NCBI GenBank assembly: GCA_963663095.2 | Contig: CAXXJB010000001.1 | Coordinates: forward strand, 2,418,001-2,482,000 | Direction: 5' to 3' | DNA from: JAJDZL01 sp963663095 | GTDB taxonomy: Bacteria > Pseudomonadota > Gammaproteobacteria > Arenicellales > JAJDZL01 | DNA length: 64,000 nt | Part shown: positions 8,344 through 17,029 of the stretch, piece after piece | How positions within the stretch are numbered: the stretch's first letter is position 1 | Layout: every line of letters begins with the position of its first letter | The notes under the pieces: generated by a model | Databases searched by the model: none | Told to the model about the DNA's origin: nothing | The model's input: the letters and a program-made list of their open reading frames with translations, nothing else | Program-made: the position numbers and the translations under genes

Positions 8344-9381
8344 GTGAAGTTTCAGCTGGCTATTAACATGGAACGAATGGACGACAGCATCGACATGTCG
8401 TCTGTCATCCGACATACTCTGGAAATGGTGCAAATTGCGGACCGTGGCGGCTTCAATATCGTTTGGGCAGCGGAGCATCACGCATTGGAGATGACGATCG
8501 CTCCGAATCCGTTTCAGATACTGACATGGTGGGCAACCCATACCAACGATATTCGTCTTGGCAGTGCAGTTGCAGTTGCGGCATACTGGCATCCGATCAA
8601 TCTTGCGAGCGAAGCAGCATTGATTGATCTTATCAGTAACGGCCGTTTGGAGTTCGGTATAGGTTCAGGCGCATATCAGCGGGAGTTTGATCGCATGCAT
8701 CCTGGTCTGAAACAGTCTGACGCATATCGATATGTCCACGAAATGCTGCCGGTGCTGAAAAAATTGTGGCAAGGCGACTACGAGCACAATGGAGAATTTT
8801 GGTCGTTTCCAACATCAACTTCAGTTCCCAAGCCAGTCCAGACACCCCACCCTCCCATATGGGTGGCCGCGAGAGCACCAATCACTTTTGACTACGCCGT
8901 GGAAAACGGCTGCAATATCATTTCATGGCCGCTTACCCGCCCATTTTCCGAGGTGGAACTTTATAAAACTCGACTGATTGAGGCCATGGCCAAATCAAAA
9001 GGGGAGCATCGCCCCATTTTCGCCATGATGCGGCACACTTCGGTATACGACAACGTCGGACATCGCGACGCGGCAATAGCCGCCATCCAGAAAAGTATGG
9101 GCATGTTTCAAAACCTGTTTTTGAATCTTGGCGATGTCAGAAATGGATTCCCAAAGCAGATACCACTGGAGGAACTTTCGGAAAAAGAACAATTCCAGCC
9201 GTCCATGCTGGAGCGGAACCTGATGCTTGGAAGTCCCGAAGAAGTTATCCGTAAACTGAAAATGTATGAAGCCGCAGGTGTAGACGAGTTTGTATATTTG
9301 ACAAGCATGGGATTGGGGCATGATCTTCAAAGAAAGTCGCTTGAACTGTTCTGCAATGAGGTGATTCCTGAGTTCAACTGA
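8344..9381 (+). CDS. LLM class flavin-dependent oxidoreductase
   Basis: This 345-residue protein is a luciferase-like TIM-barrel monooxygenase. It contains AAEHHALEMTIAPNPF near the N terminus (about 40-55), the GSAVAVAAYWHP strand and IWVAARAP, all typical of the family. These enzymes use reduced FMN from a separate reductase to oxygenate small organics. It starts with GTG at 8344; the 176 bases back to rlmE hold no gene. It is followed at 19 bases by the alpha/beta hydrolase and then the ThDP enzyme, so the three probably form one operon. The substrate is unknown. Confidence 0.85.
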   Translation: MKFQLAINMERMDDSIDMSSVIRHTLEMVQIADRGGFNIVWAAEHHALEMTIAPNPFQILTWWATHTNDIRLGSAVAVAAYWHPINLASEAALIDLISNGRLEFGIGSGAYQREFDRMHPGLKQSDAYRYVHEMLPVLKKLWQGDYEHNGEFWSFPTSTSVPKPVQTPHPPIWVAARAPITFDYAVENGCNIISWPLTRPFSEVELYKTRLIEAMAKSKGEHRPIFAMMRHTSVYDNVGHRDAAIAAIQKSMGMFQNLFLNLGDVRNGFPKQIPLEELSEKEQFQPSMLERNLMLGSPEEVIRKLKMYEAAGVDEFVYLTSMGLGHDLQRKSLELFCNEVIPEFN

Positions 9382-9400
9382 ACTGAGCTGGAAGGAAAAT

Positions 9401-10195
9401 ATGCCTGAATCGACAAACGGTACGTCGTACAATCTAGCGGGAAAACCGAGCAATCCGACAATTGTCCTGGTCCACGGACTAGGTGTGAATCGTCAAATGT
9501 GGCAGGACTACATATCGGTGCTGTCTCATCGCTACCGCGTATTGACATATGATCTGTATGGCCATGGCGAGACTCGCCGCGTGCCGTCGAAAATTTCACT
9601 CAGTCTGTTTTCCAAACAATTGGATGATCTGCTTCACGAACTTCGAATCGACAAATGTGTGGTCATCGGTTTCTCACTCGGTGGAATGATCAACAGACGC
9701 TTTGGAATGGACTTTCCGCATCGTGTGAGTGCCTTGGTTGTCCTGAATTCTCCGCACGAGCGGGATCCTGAAGAACAGCAAATAATTGAGAAGCGGGTTA
9801 ATGACACAGCTGAAAAAGGACCGAAAGGGACATTGGACGCATCGATTGCACGTTGGTTCACATCAGAATTTCGGTCGATGAGGCCAGATGTGATCAGTGA
9901 GGTCAGCGGTTGGATTAACAGCAACAACCCGACCGTCTATTTCCAGTCTAGAGTAGTTTTAGCCAAAGGTGTAACTGAATTAATTCGACCGCAACCCCCA
10001 CTGGAATTCCCTACTCTGGTGATGACATGCGAAAACGATTCTGGCAGCACACCGTCAATGTCGTATGCAATTGCCTCGGAGATAGTGGATTCCCGAGTAG
10101 AAATCATACCGGAATTGAAGCATCTCGGATTATTGGAAGATCCGGCGGTATTTCTCAGAACTATTGAAGACTTTCTCTCCAGTTGCCTGAATTGA
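9401..10195 (+). CDS. Alpha/beta hydrolase (3-oxoadipate enol-lactonase-like)
   Basis: This 264-residue cytosolic alpha/beta hydrolase has the oxyanion-hole motif VLVHGLGVN (22-30) and the nucleophile elbow GFSLGG with S92. The candidate acid is in CENDSGS and the candidate histidine in LKHLGLLEDP near the C terminus. Its layout resembles PcaD-type enol-lactonases, but these motifs are shared with esterases and C-C hydrolases. GGAAGGAAA precedes the ATG. It sits between the flavin oxidoreductase and the ThDP enzyme, suggesting oxidation, hydrolysis and carbonyl condensation or cleavage in sequence. That order is inferred. Confidence 0.8.
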   Translation: MPESTNGTSYNLAGKPSNPTIVLVHGLGVNRQMWQDYISVLSHRYRVLTYDLYGHGETRRVPSKISLSLFSKQLDDLLHELRIDKCVVIGFSLGGMINRRFGMDFPHRVSALVVLNSPHERDPEEQQIIEKRVNDTAEKGPKGTLDASIARWFTSEFRSMRPDVISEVSGWINSNNPTVYFQSRVVLAKGVTELIRPQPPLEFPTLVMTCENDSGSTPSMSYAIASEIVDSRVEIIPELKHLGLLEDPAVFLRTIEDFLSSCLN

Positions 10196-10240
10196 TGTGA
10201 TATCAAAGGAACAAACTAGTTGCACTTTGGAGAACAGCCA

Positions 10241-11950
10241 GTGGCACGACTGACAGGAGGGCAGGCCGCAATCGAATGTCTTCGCGCGGAATCCGTCGAA
10301 TATGTGTTCGGTTTGATCGGTTCGGCTGCGATGGAATTGTTCGATGCATTGTACGATGCATCGGATATCGATTTCATTGGTGTACACGATGAAAGAACAG
10401 GCGTTCATATAGCGGACGGATATGCCCGAGCCTCAGGAAAGCCTGGGGTGTTCGTGGCAGGGCAGAACGGACCGGGGGCAACCAATCTCGTAACCGGCCT
10501 GGCGCAGGCGAAGGCCGCGTACTCTCCAGTGGTTTCGATTGCGGGAGCTTTGTCCAGTGAACACATTTATCGAGACGCGTTTCAGGAAGTCGACCAGCAG
10601 GCACTGTTCACCCCGATAACTAAAAAGACATGGACAGTCACTCAAACATCTCGGGTAGCGGAAATGATGCGAGAGGCATTTCGAGTGTCGATGACACCGC
10701 GACGTGGGCCAGTTCAGCTTAACATTCCTCGCGACATACTTGCGAAATCCGCAGACTTCGATTGTTTTCAATTGCCCGAACAGTATCGTTCGGAAAGTGT
10801 GGCTGCTGCATCTGACGTGCAGGTCGAAAAAGCCGCAAAAATCCTCGCTGAAGCTGTAAAGCCGGTCATTGTGGCGGGAGGCGGAATAAAGAACTCGGGT
10901 GACTACGGACAGACCACGGTTTTGGCGGAATTACTCAATGCTCCGATTGTGACTTCGCCGGGACATGGTGACGCAGTGCCGTTCGGTCATCCCTTGAACT
11001 TTGGTCAGATGGGTCCCCGAGGTAATCCGGTCGCGTCCAGACTGGTACGGGAAGCGGACGTAATATTGGCACTTGGGACAAGGCTGGGTTTCAATTCGAC
11101 ATTCTATTCCTATGACAATATTAACCAACAGGCGAAGATTATCCAGGTAGAACAGGAAGCATCTGCGATTGGACGATATTTTCCTGTATCACTCGGTATT
11201 TGGGCAGATGCGAACACGACTGCCACCCAGTTGATTGAACAGTTGAAGGATTTAAAGTTGCTGAGACTTGCAGATAACTGGACTGAATTGTCCCGAGTCG
11301 AGAGGACAGCACATCTTGCGAACCGGGATGCTGATGCCGCACTGGATAAGAATCCCATTCAAGCGAGTGCTCTTTTCAAGGTGTTGCGTGACACGTTGCC
11401 GAAAGATACCGCGTTTACGCTGGATGCAGGTACCCTGTGTCTTCAGGCTACCGATGCCATGAACTACTGGATGCCTCGCTCCCTGTTCACGCCTCTGGAC
11501 TTCGGCTTGGTTGGCTTTTCCTTTGCTTGTGGTCTTGGCGTCAAACTGGCCATGCCGGATCGTACCGTCGTTAGTCTGATGGGTGATGGGGGATTTGGAA
11601 TGACGTTATCAGAACTGAGTACGGCGGTCGATTACGGCATCAATACGATTACCATCGTTATGAATAACCAGTGCTGGGGCGCCGAAAAAGCCTACCAACG
11701 CGATTTTTTCGATGGACGATTTATCGGTGCCGACGTGAGCAGTCCGCCATTCGATAAGATTGCGGAACTCTATGGGGCAGTAGGATTGAGGGTCGACAGG
11801 GTCGAGGAAATCGGTGATGCCTTGCGCAGCGCAATAGGTCGTGATCGTCCAGTCGTAATTGACATCTCGATCGACCCGGAAGCGTTATACAGCTTTCGTC
11901 GAGACTCGTTCCAACACCGTATCAATGATCAGAATACCGTAAGATTCTGA
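10241..11950 (+). CDS. Thiamine diphosphate-dependent enzyme (acetolactate synthase / sulfoacetaldehyde acetyltransferase-like)
   Basis: This three-domain ThDP enzyme has about 569 residues. The N-terminal pyrimidine domain carries the catalytic glutamate E51 in HDERTGVHIADGYAR. A central Rossmann-like domain follows, then a C-terminal pyrophosphate domain with GDGGFGM (about 447-453) and a following MNNQCWG, the GDG...NN signature. The AFQEVDQQALF stretch resembles the acetolactate synthase and sulfoacetaldehyde acetyltransferase branch. The frame is open from a TTG at 10220. GTG 10241 is chosen because GGAGA lies 7 bases upstream and it gives the usual MARLTGGQAA N terminus. No small regulatory subunit is nearby, so a catabolic rather than branched-chain biosynthetic role is more likely. 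Confidence 0.8.
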   Translation: MARLTGGQAAIECLRAESVEYVFGLIGSAAMELFDALYDASDIDFIGVHDERTGVHIADGYARASGKPGVFVAGQNGPGATNLVTGLAQAKAAYSPVVSIAGALSSEHIYRDAFQEVDQQALFTPITKKTWTVTQTSRVAEMMREAFRVSMTPRRGPVQLNIPRDILAKSADFDCFQLPEQYRSESVAAASDVQVEKAAKILAEAVKPVIVAGGGIKNSGDYGQTTVLAELLNAPIVTSPGHGDAVPFGHPLNFGQMGPRGNPVASRLVREADVILALGTRLGFNSTFYSYDNINQQAKIIQVEQEASAIGRYFPVSLGIWADANTTATQLIEQLKDLKLLRLADNWTELSRVERTAHLANRDADAALDKNPIQASALFKVLRDTLPKDTAFTLDAGTLCLQATDAMNYWMPRSLFTPLDFGLVGFSFACGLGVKLAMPDRTVVSLMGDGGFGMTLSELSTAVDYGINTITIVMNNQCWGAEKAYQRDFFDGRFIGADVSSPPFDKIAELYGAVGLRVDRVEEIGDALRSAIGRDRPVVIDISIDPEALYSFRRDSFQHRINDQNTVRF

Positions 11951-12234
11951 ATATCTAGTTCGATCGTTGTATTCATCGTTTACGACAGTGACCAAATGCA
12001 ACATCTTGACGACGATCTTGAATTACTACCTCCCATCTTTCGTCGGTTGATGTTTGTTCAACTTATTCAAATTACAAGGGCGAGGATTCAATTACAACTA
12101 GATGAAAATCCGGCTAATGGTTTTAAAATCAATGCCGATGTCTAACGAATCGCTATTTCGTAAGTGCCTCGCCAAACGAATACAAATTGTTGAAAGCAAA
12201 ATTCAAAATTTTAGCGAACTCTTGTCCGTTTTTC
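11951..12234. other. Intergenic gap, no gene recognised
   Basis: This AT-rich stretch lies between the ThDP enzyme and the convergent GIY-YIG gene. A short frame running from 12102 into the GIY-YIG gene has no recognisable content. I saw no strong hairpin. Confidence 0.4.
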
Positions 12235-12951
12235 TCATTGGCCGTCTAACGGATATGTTTGATCGTAAAAATATTTCAGACTACGTCCTTCATATGTCCA
12301 GTGGTGTGATGGATTGACGGCATAGCTGACATTTCGAACTTTTTTCGTTGCTTGGGTGAGCGACATTTCCTCACCCTCGAATTCGACTCTGCGGTCGGCA
12401 ACCACTGTAACAGTTTCGCCTCCACTGACTGAATTTAGAACACTGCCAACACTGATCCCCATTTCGTCGAAATTTAGGTTGGGGCGACGACTACGCAACC
12501 CTTCAGAAGCGTTGCGTTCGATTTCCGGAATTTTTTTATTTTCTTCATTGACTTTGGGAGTCACGTCTTCAGCTCCCATATTTATCAATAATCTCAATAC
12601 AGCCGCAGGCTGTTCAGGATCGATTTGAAAGAACTCTCGCTTTGGATTTATTCGATTCGGTTCAAACGCTTTATGAAGTTCCCTTTCAACCTTCGAAGGA
12701 TCTTTCACTCGAATGGCCAACGTACATTCGAACGGCACCGGTACACCCGTGCTATACAGCTCGTTTATACGCGGTGACGGATCTTCTCTGGTCGTTTTAC
12801 CTATCTTTACCAAGCCAGGCATTGCCTCATTGATTATTAGATAGACAATCCCATCATCTTGGATGACTGGAGAATCAGTTGAATATCCTTCATTTTTCAT
12901 AATTTCACTAAATTTGTCTACATGTAGTTGACTGAAAAGGCGCAAAGACAA
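12235..12951 (-). CDS. GIY-YIG (T5orf172-type) nuclease-domain protein with RAMA-like C-terminal domain
   Basis: This 238-residue protein has a T5orf172-like GIY-YIG domain at about 31-110. GIY is represented by IVYLI, YIG by VKIGKT, a downstream Arg lies in RINELYS and the conserved Glu in REFFQID. The C-terminal part (about 160-235) contains GISVGSVL, VEFEGEEMSLTQATKK and HHWTYEGRSL. It resembles the adenine-methylase-associated (RAMA or DUF4357-like) domain found with DNA-modification proteins. Such stand-alone proteins occur in defence or mobile regions; the function is unknown. The start is uncertain: TTG 12951 has no clear ribosome site and ATG 12900 is an alternative. It is the only minus-strand gene between rlmE and ftsH and is AT-richer than its neighbours. 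Confidence 0.75.
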   Translation of the reverse strand: MSLRLFSQLHVDKFSEIMKNEGYSTDSPVIQDDGIVYLIINEAMPGLVKIGKTTREDPSPRINELYSTGVPVPFECTLAIRVKDPSKVERELHKAFEPNRINPKREFFQIDPEQPAAVLRLLINMGAEDVTPKVNEENKKIPEIERNASEGLRSRRPNLNFDEMGISVGSVLNSVSGGETVTVVADRRVEFEGEEMSLTQATKKVRNVSYAVNPSHHWTYEGRSLKYFYDQTYPLDGQ

Positions 12952-13036
12952 AGATTTCTATTTTTGCCAATGCCAGAACAGTGTCTCTCAGATTTTCGCA
13001 GAAACAGAATACTACAAGTTCTTGAAACAACATTCA

Positions 13037-13063
13037 TTGACAAGGCTTGAAATTTGTTAAAAT
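13037..13063 (+). promoter_or_regulatory. Candidate sigma-70 promoter for ftsH
   Basis: TTGACA at 13037-13042 is followed after 15 bases by TAAAAT at 13058-13063. TG at 13055-13056 makes an extended -10 (TGnTAAAAT). It lies about 118 bases before the ftsH start in otherwise gene-free DNA. The spacer is short, which the extended -10 may offset. This is a sequence match only. Confidence 0.4.
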
Positions 13064-13180
13064 TTAAAGTCCAGATTGGTAAAAGGTCAATTCGAGGCTT
13101 GTAAAATCACGGTATTGCCCCCACTATCTTGTCGACAGGTTTGAATAAGTCACGATACTAGCGAAAGCAAGAGAAAACAC

Positions 13181-15100
13181 TTGGGTAATCTAACGAAAAA
13201 TCTCATTTTATGGGTTGTCATCGCGATGGTGCTGATGGCGATTTTCAAGAATTTCACACCGACAGAGGAGACATCCCGCAAGGAGTTGGAATATTCCACA
13301 TTCCTCACCGATGTCAAGAACGGACGGGTGAGCAAAGTCGTAATAGACGGCCGCACGATCATGGGTTCTTTCACGAATGGTACCTCTTTTGTGACTTACT
13401 CGCCGGATGACCCCAAACTCGTCGATGATCTCGTTTCGGCGGGTGTGACGATAGTCGCTCAAAAAGAGGAATCACCTTCGTTGCTGATGCAGTTGTTCAT
13501 CAGTTGGTTCCCGTTACTCTTACTGATCGGGTTGTGGATTTTCTTCATGCGTCAGATGCAAGGGGGCGGCGGTAGAGGCGCGCTCAGTTTCGGTAAGAGT
13601 CGCGCTCGCATGCTGACTGAGGATAAGAACCGCGTCACGTTTGAGGATGTTGCGGGTGTCGAGGAAGCCAAGGAGGAAGTTGGCGAACTTGTGGAATTTT
13701 TGAGTTCACCTACCAAATTTACCAATCTCGGCGGGCGGATTCCTCGAGGTGTACTGATGACCGGAAGTCCGGGAACGGGAAAGACGCTGCTCGCAAAGGC
13801 GATTGCCGGTGAGGCGAAGGTACCATTCTTTTCGATTTCTGGATCGGATTTTGTTGAAATGTTTGTCGGAGTCGGTGCATCGCGTGTGCGTGATATGTTT
13901 GAACAGGGCAAGAAGAATGCACCATGCATCATATTCATTGATGAGATTGACGCTGTCGGTCGCCAGCGTGGAGCTGGACTGGGTGGCGGTCACGATGAAC
14001 GTGAACAGACCCTGAATCAATTGCTGGTTGAGATGGATGGTTTCGAAGGCAGTGAGGGTGTCATTGTCATCGCGGCAACCAACCGACCTGATGTGCTCGA
14101 CCCGGCACTGCTGAGGCCCGGCCGGTTTGACAGACAGGTTCATGTTCCACTGCCTGATATTCGCGGGCGTGAACAAATATTGAATGTACATATGAAGAAG
14201 GTGCGTGTCGGTAAAGATGTCGATTCCAGCATCATCGCTAGGGGAACGCCTGGTTTTTCGGGTGCCGATCTTGCAAATCTTGTCAATGAGGCTGCGTTGT
14301 TCGCGGCTAGAGCCAATCTGAAAACTGTAACTATGGAACAGTTTGAAATGGCAAAGGATAAGGTGCTGATGGGAACTGAACGACGTTCAATCGTCATGCC
14401 TGAGGAAGAACGCTGGAACACCGCATATCACGAATCGGGGCATACCGTCGTTGCCAAGGTACTTGAACATACTGATCCCGTCCACAAGGTTACGATCATT
14501 CCGCGAGGCAGAGCGCTCGGTGTCACTATGCAACTACCGGAAGAAGATCGATACAGTCACAATCGAGAATATCTGCTTGCAAGAATTGCTGTTCTGATGG
14601 GTGGTCGGATCGCCGAGGAGATTTTTATGGATCAGATGACTACCGGTGCCTCCAATGACTTTGAACAGGCAACTGACCTGGCTCAGAAAATGGTGTCTCG
14701 TTGGGGTATGAGCGATTCGTTGGGAACGCGGGTTTATGGCGATAATCAATCTGAGGTTTTCCTCGGTCGCGATGTCACCACGCATCAGAATCTCAGCGAT
14801 GCAGTTGCTGAACGGGTTGACCAGGAAGTCACCCGCATCATTGATGAGCAATATACACGTGCAAGATCGATCATCGAGTCCAATAAGGAGAAGATCGAAA
14901 TAATGGCGAACGCTCTGATGGAGTGGGAAACGTTGGAGTCTGATCAGATTGACGATATCATGGCAGGAAATTCTCCCCAGCCACCTACATCTGAAGCGGA
15001 TGATTCCTCCTCTTCAAGTGACGACAGTACGAACGGCAAACGAAGGAAGCCGGCAGTCAAGCCTCAAATGGACCGCCCGGCAAGCGGAGAAGCGTCGTAA
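13181..15100 (+). CDS. ftsH: ATP-dependent zinc metalloprotease FtsH
   Basis: FtsH is the inner-membrane AAA+ protease that degrades misfolded membrane proteins and regulators such as LpxC. The 639 residues show two membrane segments (about 6-23 and 103-123) around a periplasmic loop. Walker A is GSPGTGKT (195-202), the pore motif FVGVGA (228-233), Walker B IIFIDEID (250-257) and the zinc site HESGH (417-421). The C-terminal tail is acidic and serine-rich. The start is TTG 13181, giving the usual short cytoplasmic lead before the first membrane helix. rlmE, normally adjacent, is 5 kb upstream. folP, normally next, is missing: glmM follows 79 bases after the stop. Confidence 0.97.
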   Translation: MGNLTKNLILWVVIAMVLMAIFKNFTPTEETSRKELEYSTFLTDVKNGRVSKVVIDGRTIMGSFTNGTSFVTYSPDDPKLVDDLVSAGVTIVAQKEESPSLLMQLFISWFPLLLLIGLWIFFMRQMQGGGGRGALSFGKSRARMLTEDKNRVTFEDVAGVEEAKEEVGELVEFLSSPTKFTNLGGRIPRGVLMTGSPGTGKTLLAKAIAGEAKVPFFSISGSDFVEMFVGVGASRVRDMFEQGKKNAPCIIFIDEIDAVGRQRGAGLGGGHDEREQTLNQLLVEMDGFEGSEGVIVIAATNRPDVLDPALLRPGRFDRQVHVPLPDIRGREQILNVHMKKVRVGKDVDSSIIARGTPGFSGADLANLVNEAALFAARANLKTVTMEQFEMAKDKVLMGTERRSIVMPEEERWNTAYHESGHTVVAKVLEHTDPVHKVTIIPRGRALGVTMQLPEEDRYSHNREYLLARIAVLMGGRIAEEIFMDQMTTGASNDFEQATDLAQKMVSRWGMSDSLGTRVYGDNQSEVFLGRDVTTHQNLSDAVAERVDQEVTRIIDEQYTRARSIIESNKEKIEIMANALMEWETLESDQIDDIMAGNSPQPPTSEADDSSSSSDDSTNGKRRKPAVKPQMDRPASGEAS

Positions 15101-15123
15101 CGCTCAATTTGTCTCAACACACA

Positions 15124-15145
15124 ACAATTGACGAGTCTCAATTGT
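15124..15145 (+). terminator. Small hairpin between ftsH and glmM
   Basis: Perfect 8-base arms ACAATTGA and TCAATTGT enclose a six-base loop. No T run follows, and the stem is AT-rich. It may only attenuate read-through into glmM, or be chance. Confidence 0.25.
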
Positions 15146-15179
15146 GAATCTTGTACAGTAGTTCCGGTTTGAGTGATCA

Positions 15180-16547
15180 ATGAGACTCTTTGGTACTGAT
15201 GGTGTTCGAGGCAAGTTCGGTTGTGAGCCGATCACGCCTCAGACAGTATTGAAGTTGGGTTGGGCGTTCGGGTCCGTACTGCAGGAGCAGACCGACGACC
15301 GTTGTGAAGTCGTCGTTGGAAAAGATACCCGGGTGTCAGGTTACGTACTTGAATCAGCACTTACGAGCGGTTTGCTTTCTGCGGGTGTTGATATTGCGTT
15401 GTTGGGACCGGTCTCCACACCTGCAGTCTCCTATTTCAGCCGCGTTACCCGAGCGAGTGCCGGTGTTGTCATCAGTGCGTCACACAATCCTGTCCGAGAC
15501 AATGGAATCAAGATTTTCCTGTCCAATGGTTTAAAGATCCCTGCTTCGATGGAACGAAAAATAGAGGCCAGAATGGACAGTCCGATCCGAGTGGTCGGGG
15601 CCCATAATCTAGGTAAAGCCCGCAGAATTGACGATCCCGTGGAACAATATGTTCACTACCTTTCCTCCAACGCGCCTAGTCGACTGGATGGTTTACGAAT
15701 CGTTATCGATTGTGCAAATGGAGCAAGTTACAAGATTGGCCCGATATTGCTGTCTCAACTCGGCGCAGATGTCGTATCTGTAGCGGACACTCCGAGTGGG
15801 TTCAACATCAATCTAAATTGTGGCTCCACCAGTCCCGAATATATTCAGAAACTTACACTGGAGCACCATGCCGATATTGGTATTGCATTGGACGGTGATG
15901 GTGACCGGGTTGTAATGGTTGACGCTGCAGGGAATCTGGTCAATGGTGATCAGATTCTGTTCATCATTGCAATTGCGAGGAAGCGAAAGGGACAGCTTTG
16001 TGGTGGCGTGGTTGGAACCCATCTCAGCAACATGGGTCTGAGGGATTCTCTGGAAGCCAATGAAATTCCATTTGAGTGCGTGGATGTTGGAGACCGATTC
16101 ATTTCAGAACGTTTGGGAGAGTTGAATTGGAATCTGGGCGGTGAAGAATGTGGTCACATACTGAACGGTGAAGCAGGAATTCCTGGGGATGGACTGATTG
16201 CAGCCCTGGAGGTACTTGCGGAAGTAGTCGGGTCAGGAAAGACGTTGAAGGAACTCGCAAAGGAACTGAAACTTGTCCCCAAAGTAACTAGAAATGTTTA
16301 CCTTCGAAACCAGAGTTCGCCAATCAAAGGAATCGAAGCCAATACTTGGCCCAAAACTTTGAAAGCGGTTGATGTAGCCAAGAACGAACTCAGCACGCAA
16401 GGGCGAATTATGCTGCGTGCGTCGGGTACAGAACCGGCAATACGGATTCTGGTTGAAGGCTATGACTTTGATCAAATCAGTCAGATTGCGGATCAATTGT
16501 CGGATATCGTTGATGAAGAATCCAATATTGCAACCGCGATAGCCTAG
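15180..16547 (+). CDS. glmM: Phosphoglucosamine mutase GlmM
   Basis: GlmM interconverts glucosamine-6-phosphate and glucosamine-1-phosphate, supplying UDP-GlcNAc for peptidoglycan and lipopolysaccharide. The 455-residue protein opens with FGTDGVRG. It carries the phosphoserine S101 in SASHNP and the magnesium loop DGDGDR (238-243). The sugar-binding GGEECGH and the phosphate-binding RASGTEPAIR near the C terminus are also present. It is of normal length and lies 79 bases after ftsH. The loss of folP from between them is the only oddity. Confidence 0.96.
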   Translation: MRLFGTDGVRGKFGCEPITPQTVLKLGWAFGSVLQEQTDDRCEVVVGKDTRVSGYVLESALTSGLLSAGVDIALLGPVSTPAVSYFSRVTRASAGVVISASHNPVRDNGIKIFLSNGLKIPASMERKIEARMDSPIRVVGAHNLGKARRIDDPVEQYVHYLSSNAPSRLDGLRIVIDCANGASYKIGPILLSQLGADVVSVADTPSGFNINLNCGSTSPEYIQKLTLEHHADIGIALDGDGDRVVMVDAAGNLVNGDQILFIIAIARKRKGQLCGGVVGTHLSNMGLRDSLEANEIPFECVDVGDRFISERLGELNWNLGGEECGHILNGEAGIPGDGLIAALEVLAEVVGSGKTLKELAKELKLVPKVTRNVYLRNQSSPIKGIEANTWPKTLKAVDVAKNELSTQGRIMLRASGTEPAIRILVEGYDFDQISQIADQLSDIVDEESNIATAIA

Positions 16548-16983
16548 TGCCGACTCTGTACGTCATGTCAAATCTGCTCTCATAGTCAGCGTGAGGATGA
16601 ATTATTTTCTGAGTGATCGAATCTTCAAGTTCCCAAGCTTCAAATGTCTGTCGCTTTTTGCAATAGGCTGAATCGAAACATAGCATAAATTTTGCAATCT
16701 TGGGTTAGTTCCAGCGAAGTTGGTCGTGCGAATTTATCTAACCGCGGTCCGTTCACCCAACGAGAGAGGTCAGGTGGTCAGTCTCTTCACTATCGAGTTC
16801 TTCCGGTCCATGTCTTTTTCGATTGGTCACTTAAGTTTTTGAATTCATTACTGTCTGCCAGTTGAAGTGAAACAGTCTATAGACGGAAGTTGGCCGGTAG
16901 ACTACGGCCGAAATCAGCTGCATCTGACTGAAACGCCCGTACCCGATTTTGGTAGTTGAAATCAGCCTGCACATGATTTTATT
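16548..16983. other. Intergenic region, no gene recognised
   Basis: These 436 bases lie between glmM and the AbiEi-like gene. No frame has family features on either strand, and I saw no tRNA or strong hairpin. The right end leads into the promoter described separately. Confidence 0.5.
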
Positions 16984-17012
16984 TTGACAATTTTCACTAT
17001 TTTGACTATTAT
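16984..17012 (+). promoter_or_regulatory. Near-consensus sigma-70 promoter, probably giving a leaderless mRNA
   Basis: TTGACA at 16984-16989 and TATTAT at 17007-17012 are separated by exactly 17 bases. The ATG of the AbiEi-like gene is at 17019, only 7 bases after the -10 box. Transcription should therefore begin at or within a base or two of the start codon. No ribosome site precedes it, consistent with a leaderless message. The box match is seen; the start site is inferred. Confidence 0.65.
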
Positions 17013-17029
17013 CACCACATGGTGAAAAT
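16990..17029. promoter_or_regulatory. Nested inverted repeats over promoter and start codon (candidate operator)
   Basis: Outer arms ATTTTCAC (16990-16997) and GTGAAAAT (17022-17029) are perfect complements. Inside lies a second palindrome, TCACCA-CA-TGGTGA (17012-17025), covering the last base of the -10 and the ATG. AbiEi-type antitoxins are known to repress their own operons by binding inverted repeats at the promoter, so autoregulation is the likely role. Confidence 0.6.

Noticed and set aside
12102..12317. 71-codon plus-strand frame after the ThDP enzyme
   Set aside because: It runs into the end of the GIY-YIG gene, lacks a ribosome site and has no recognisable motif.
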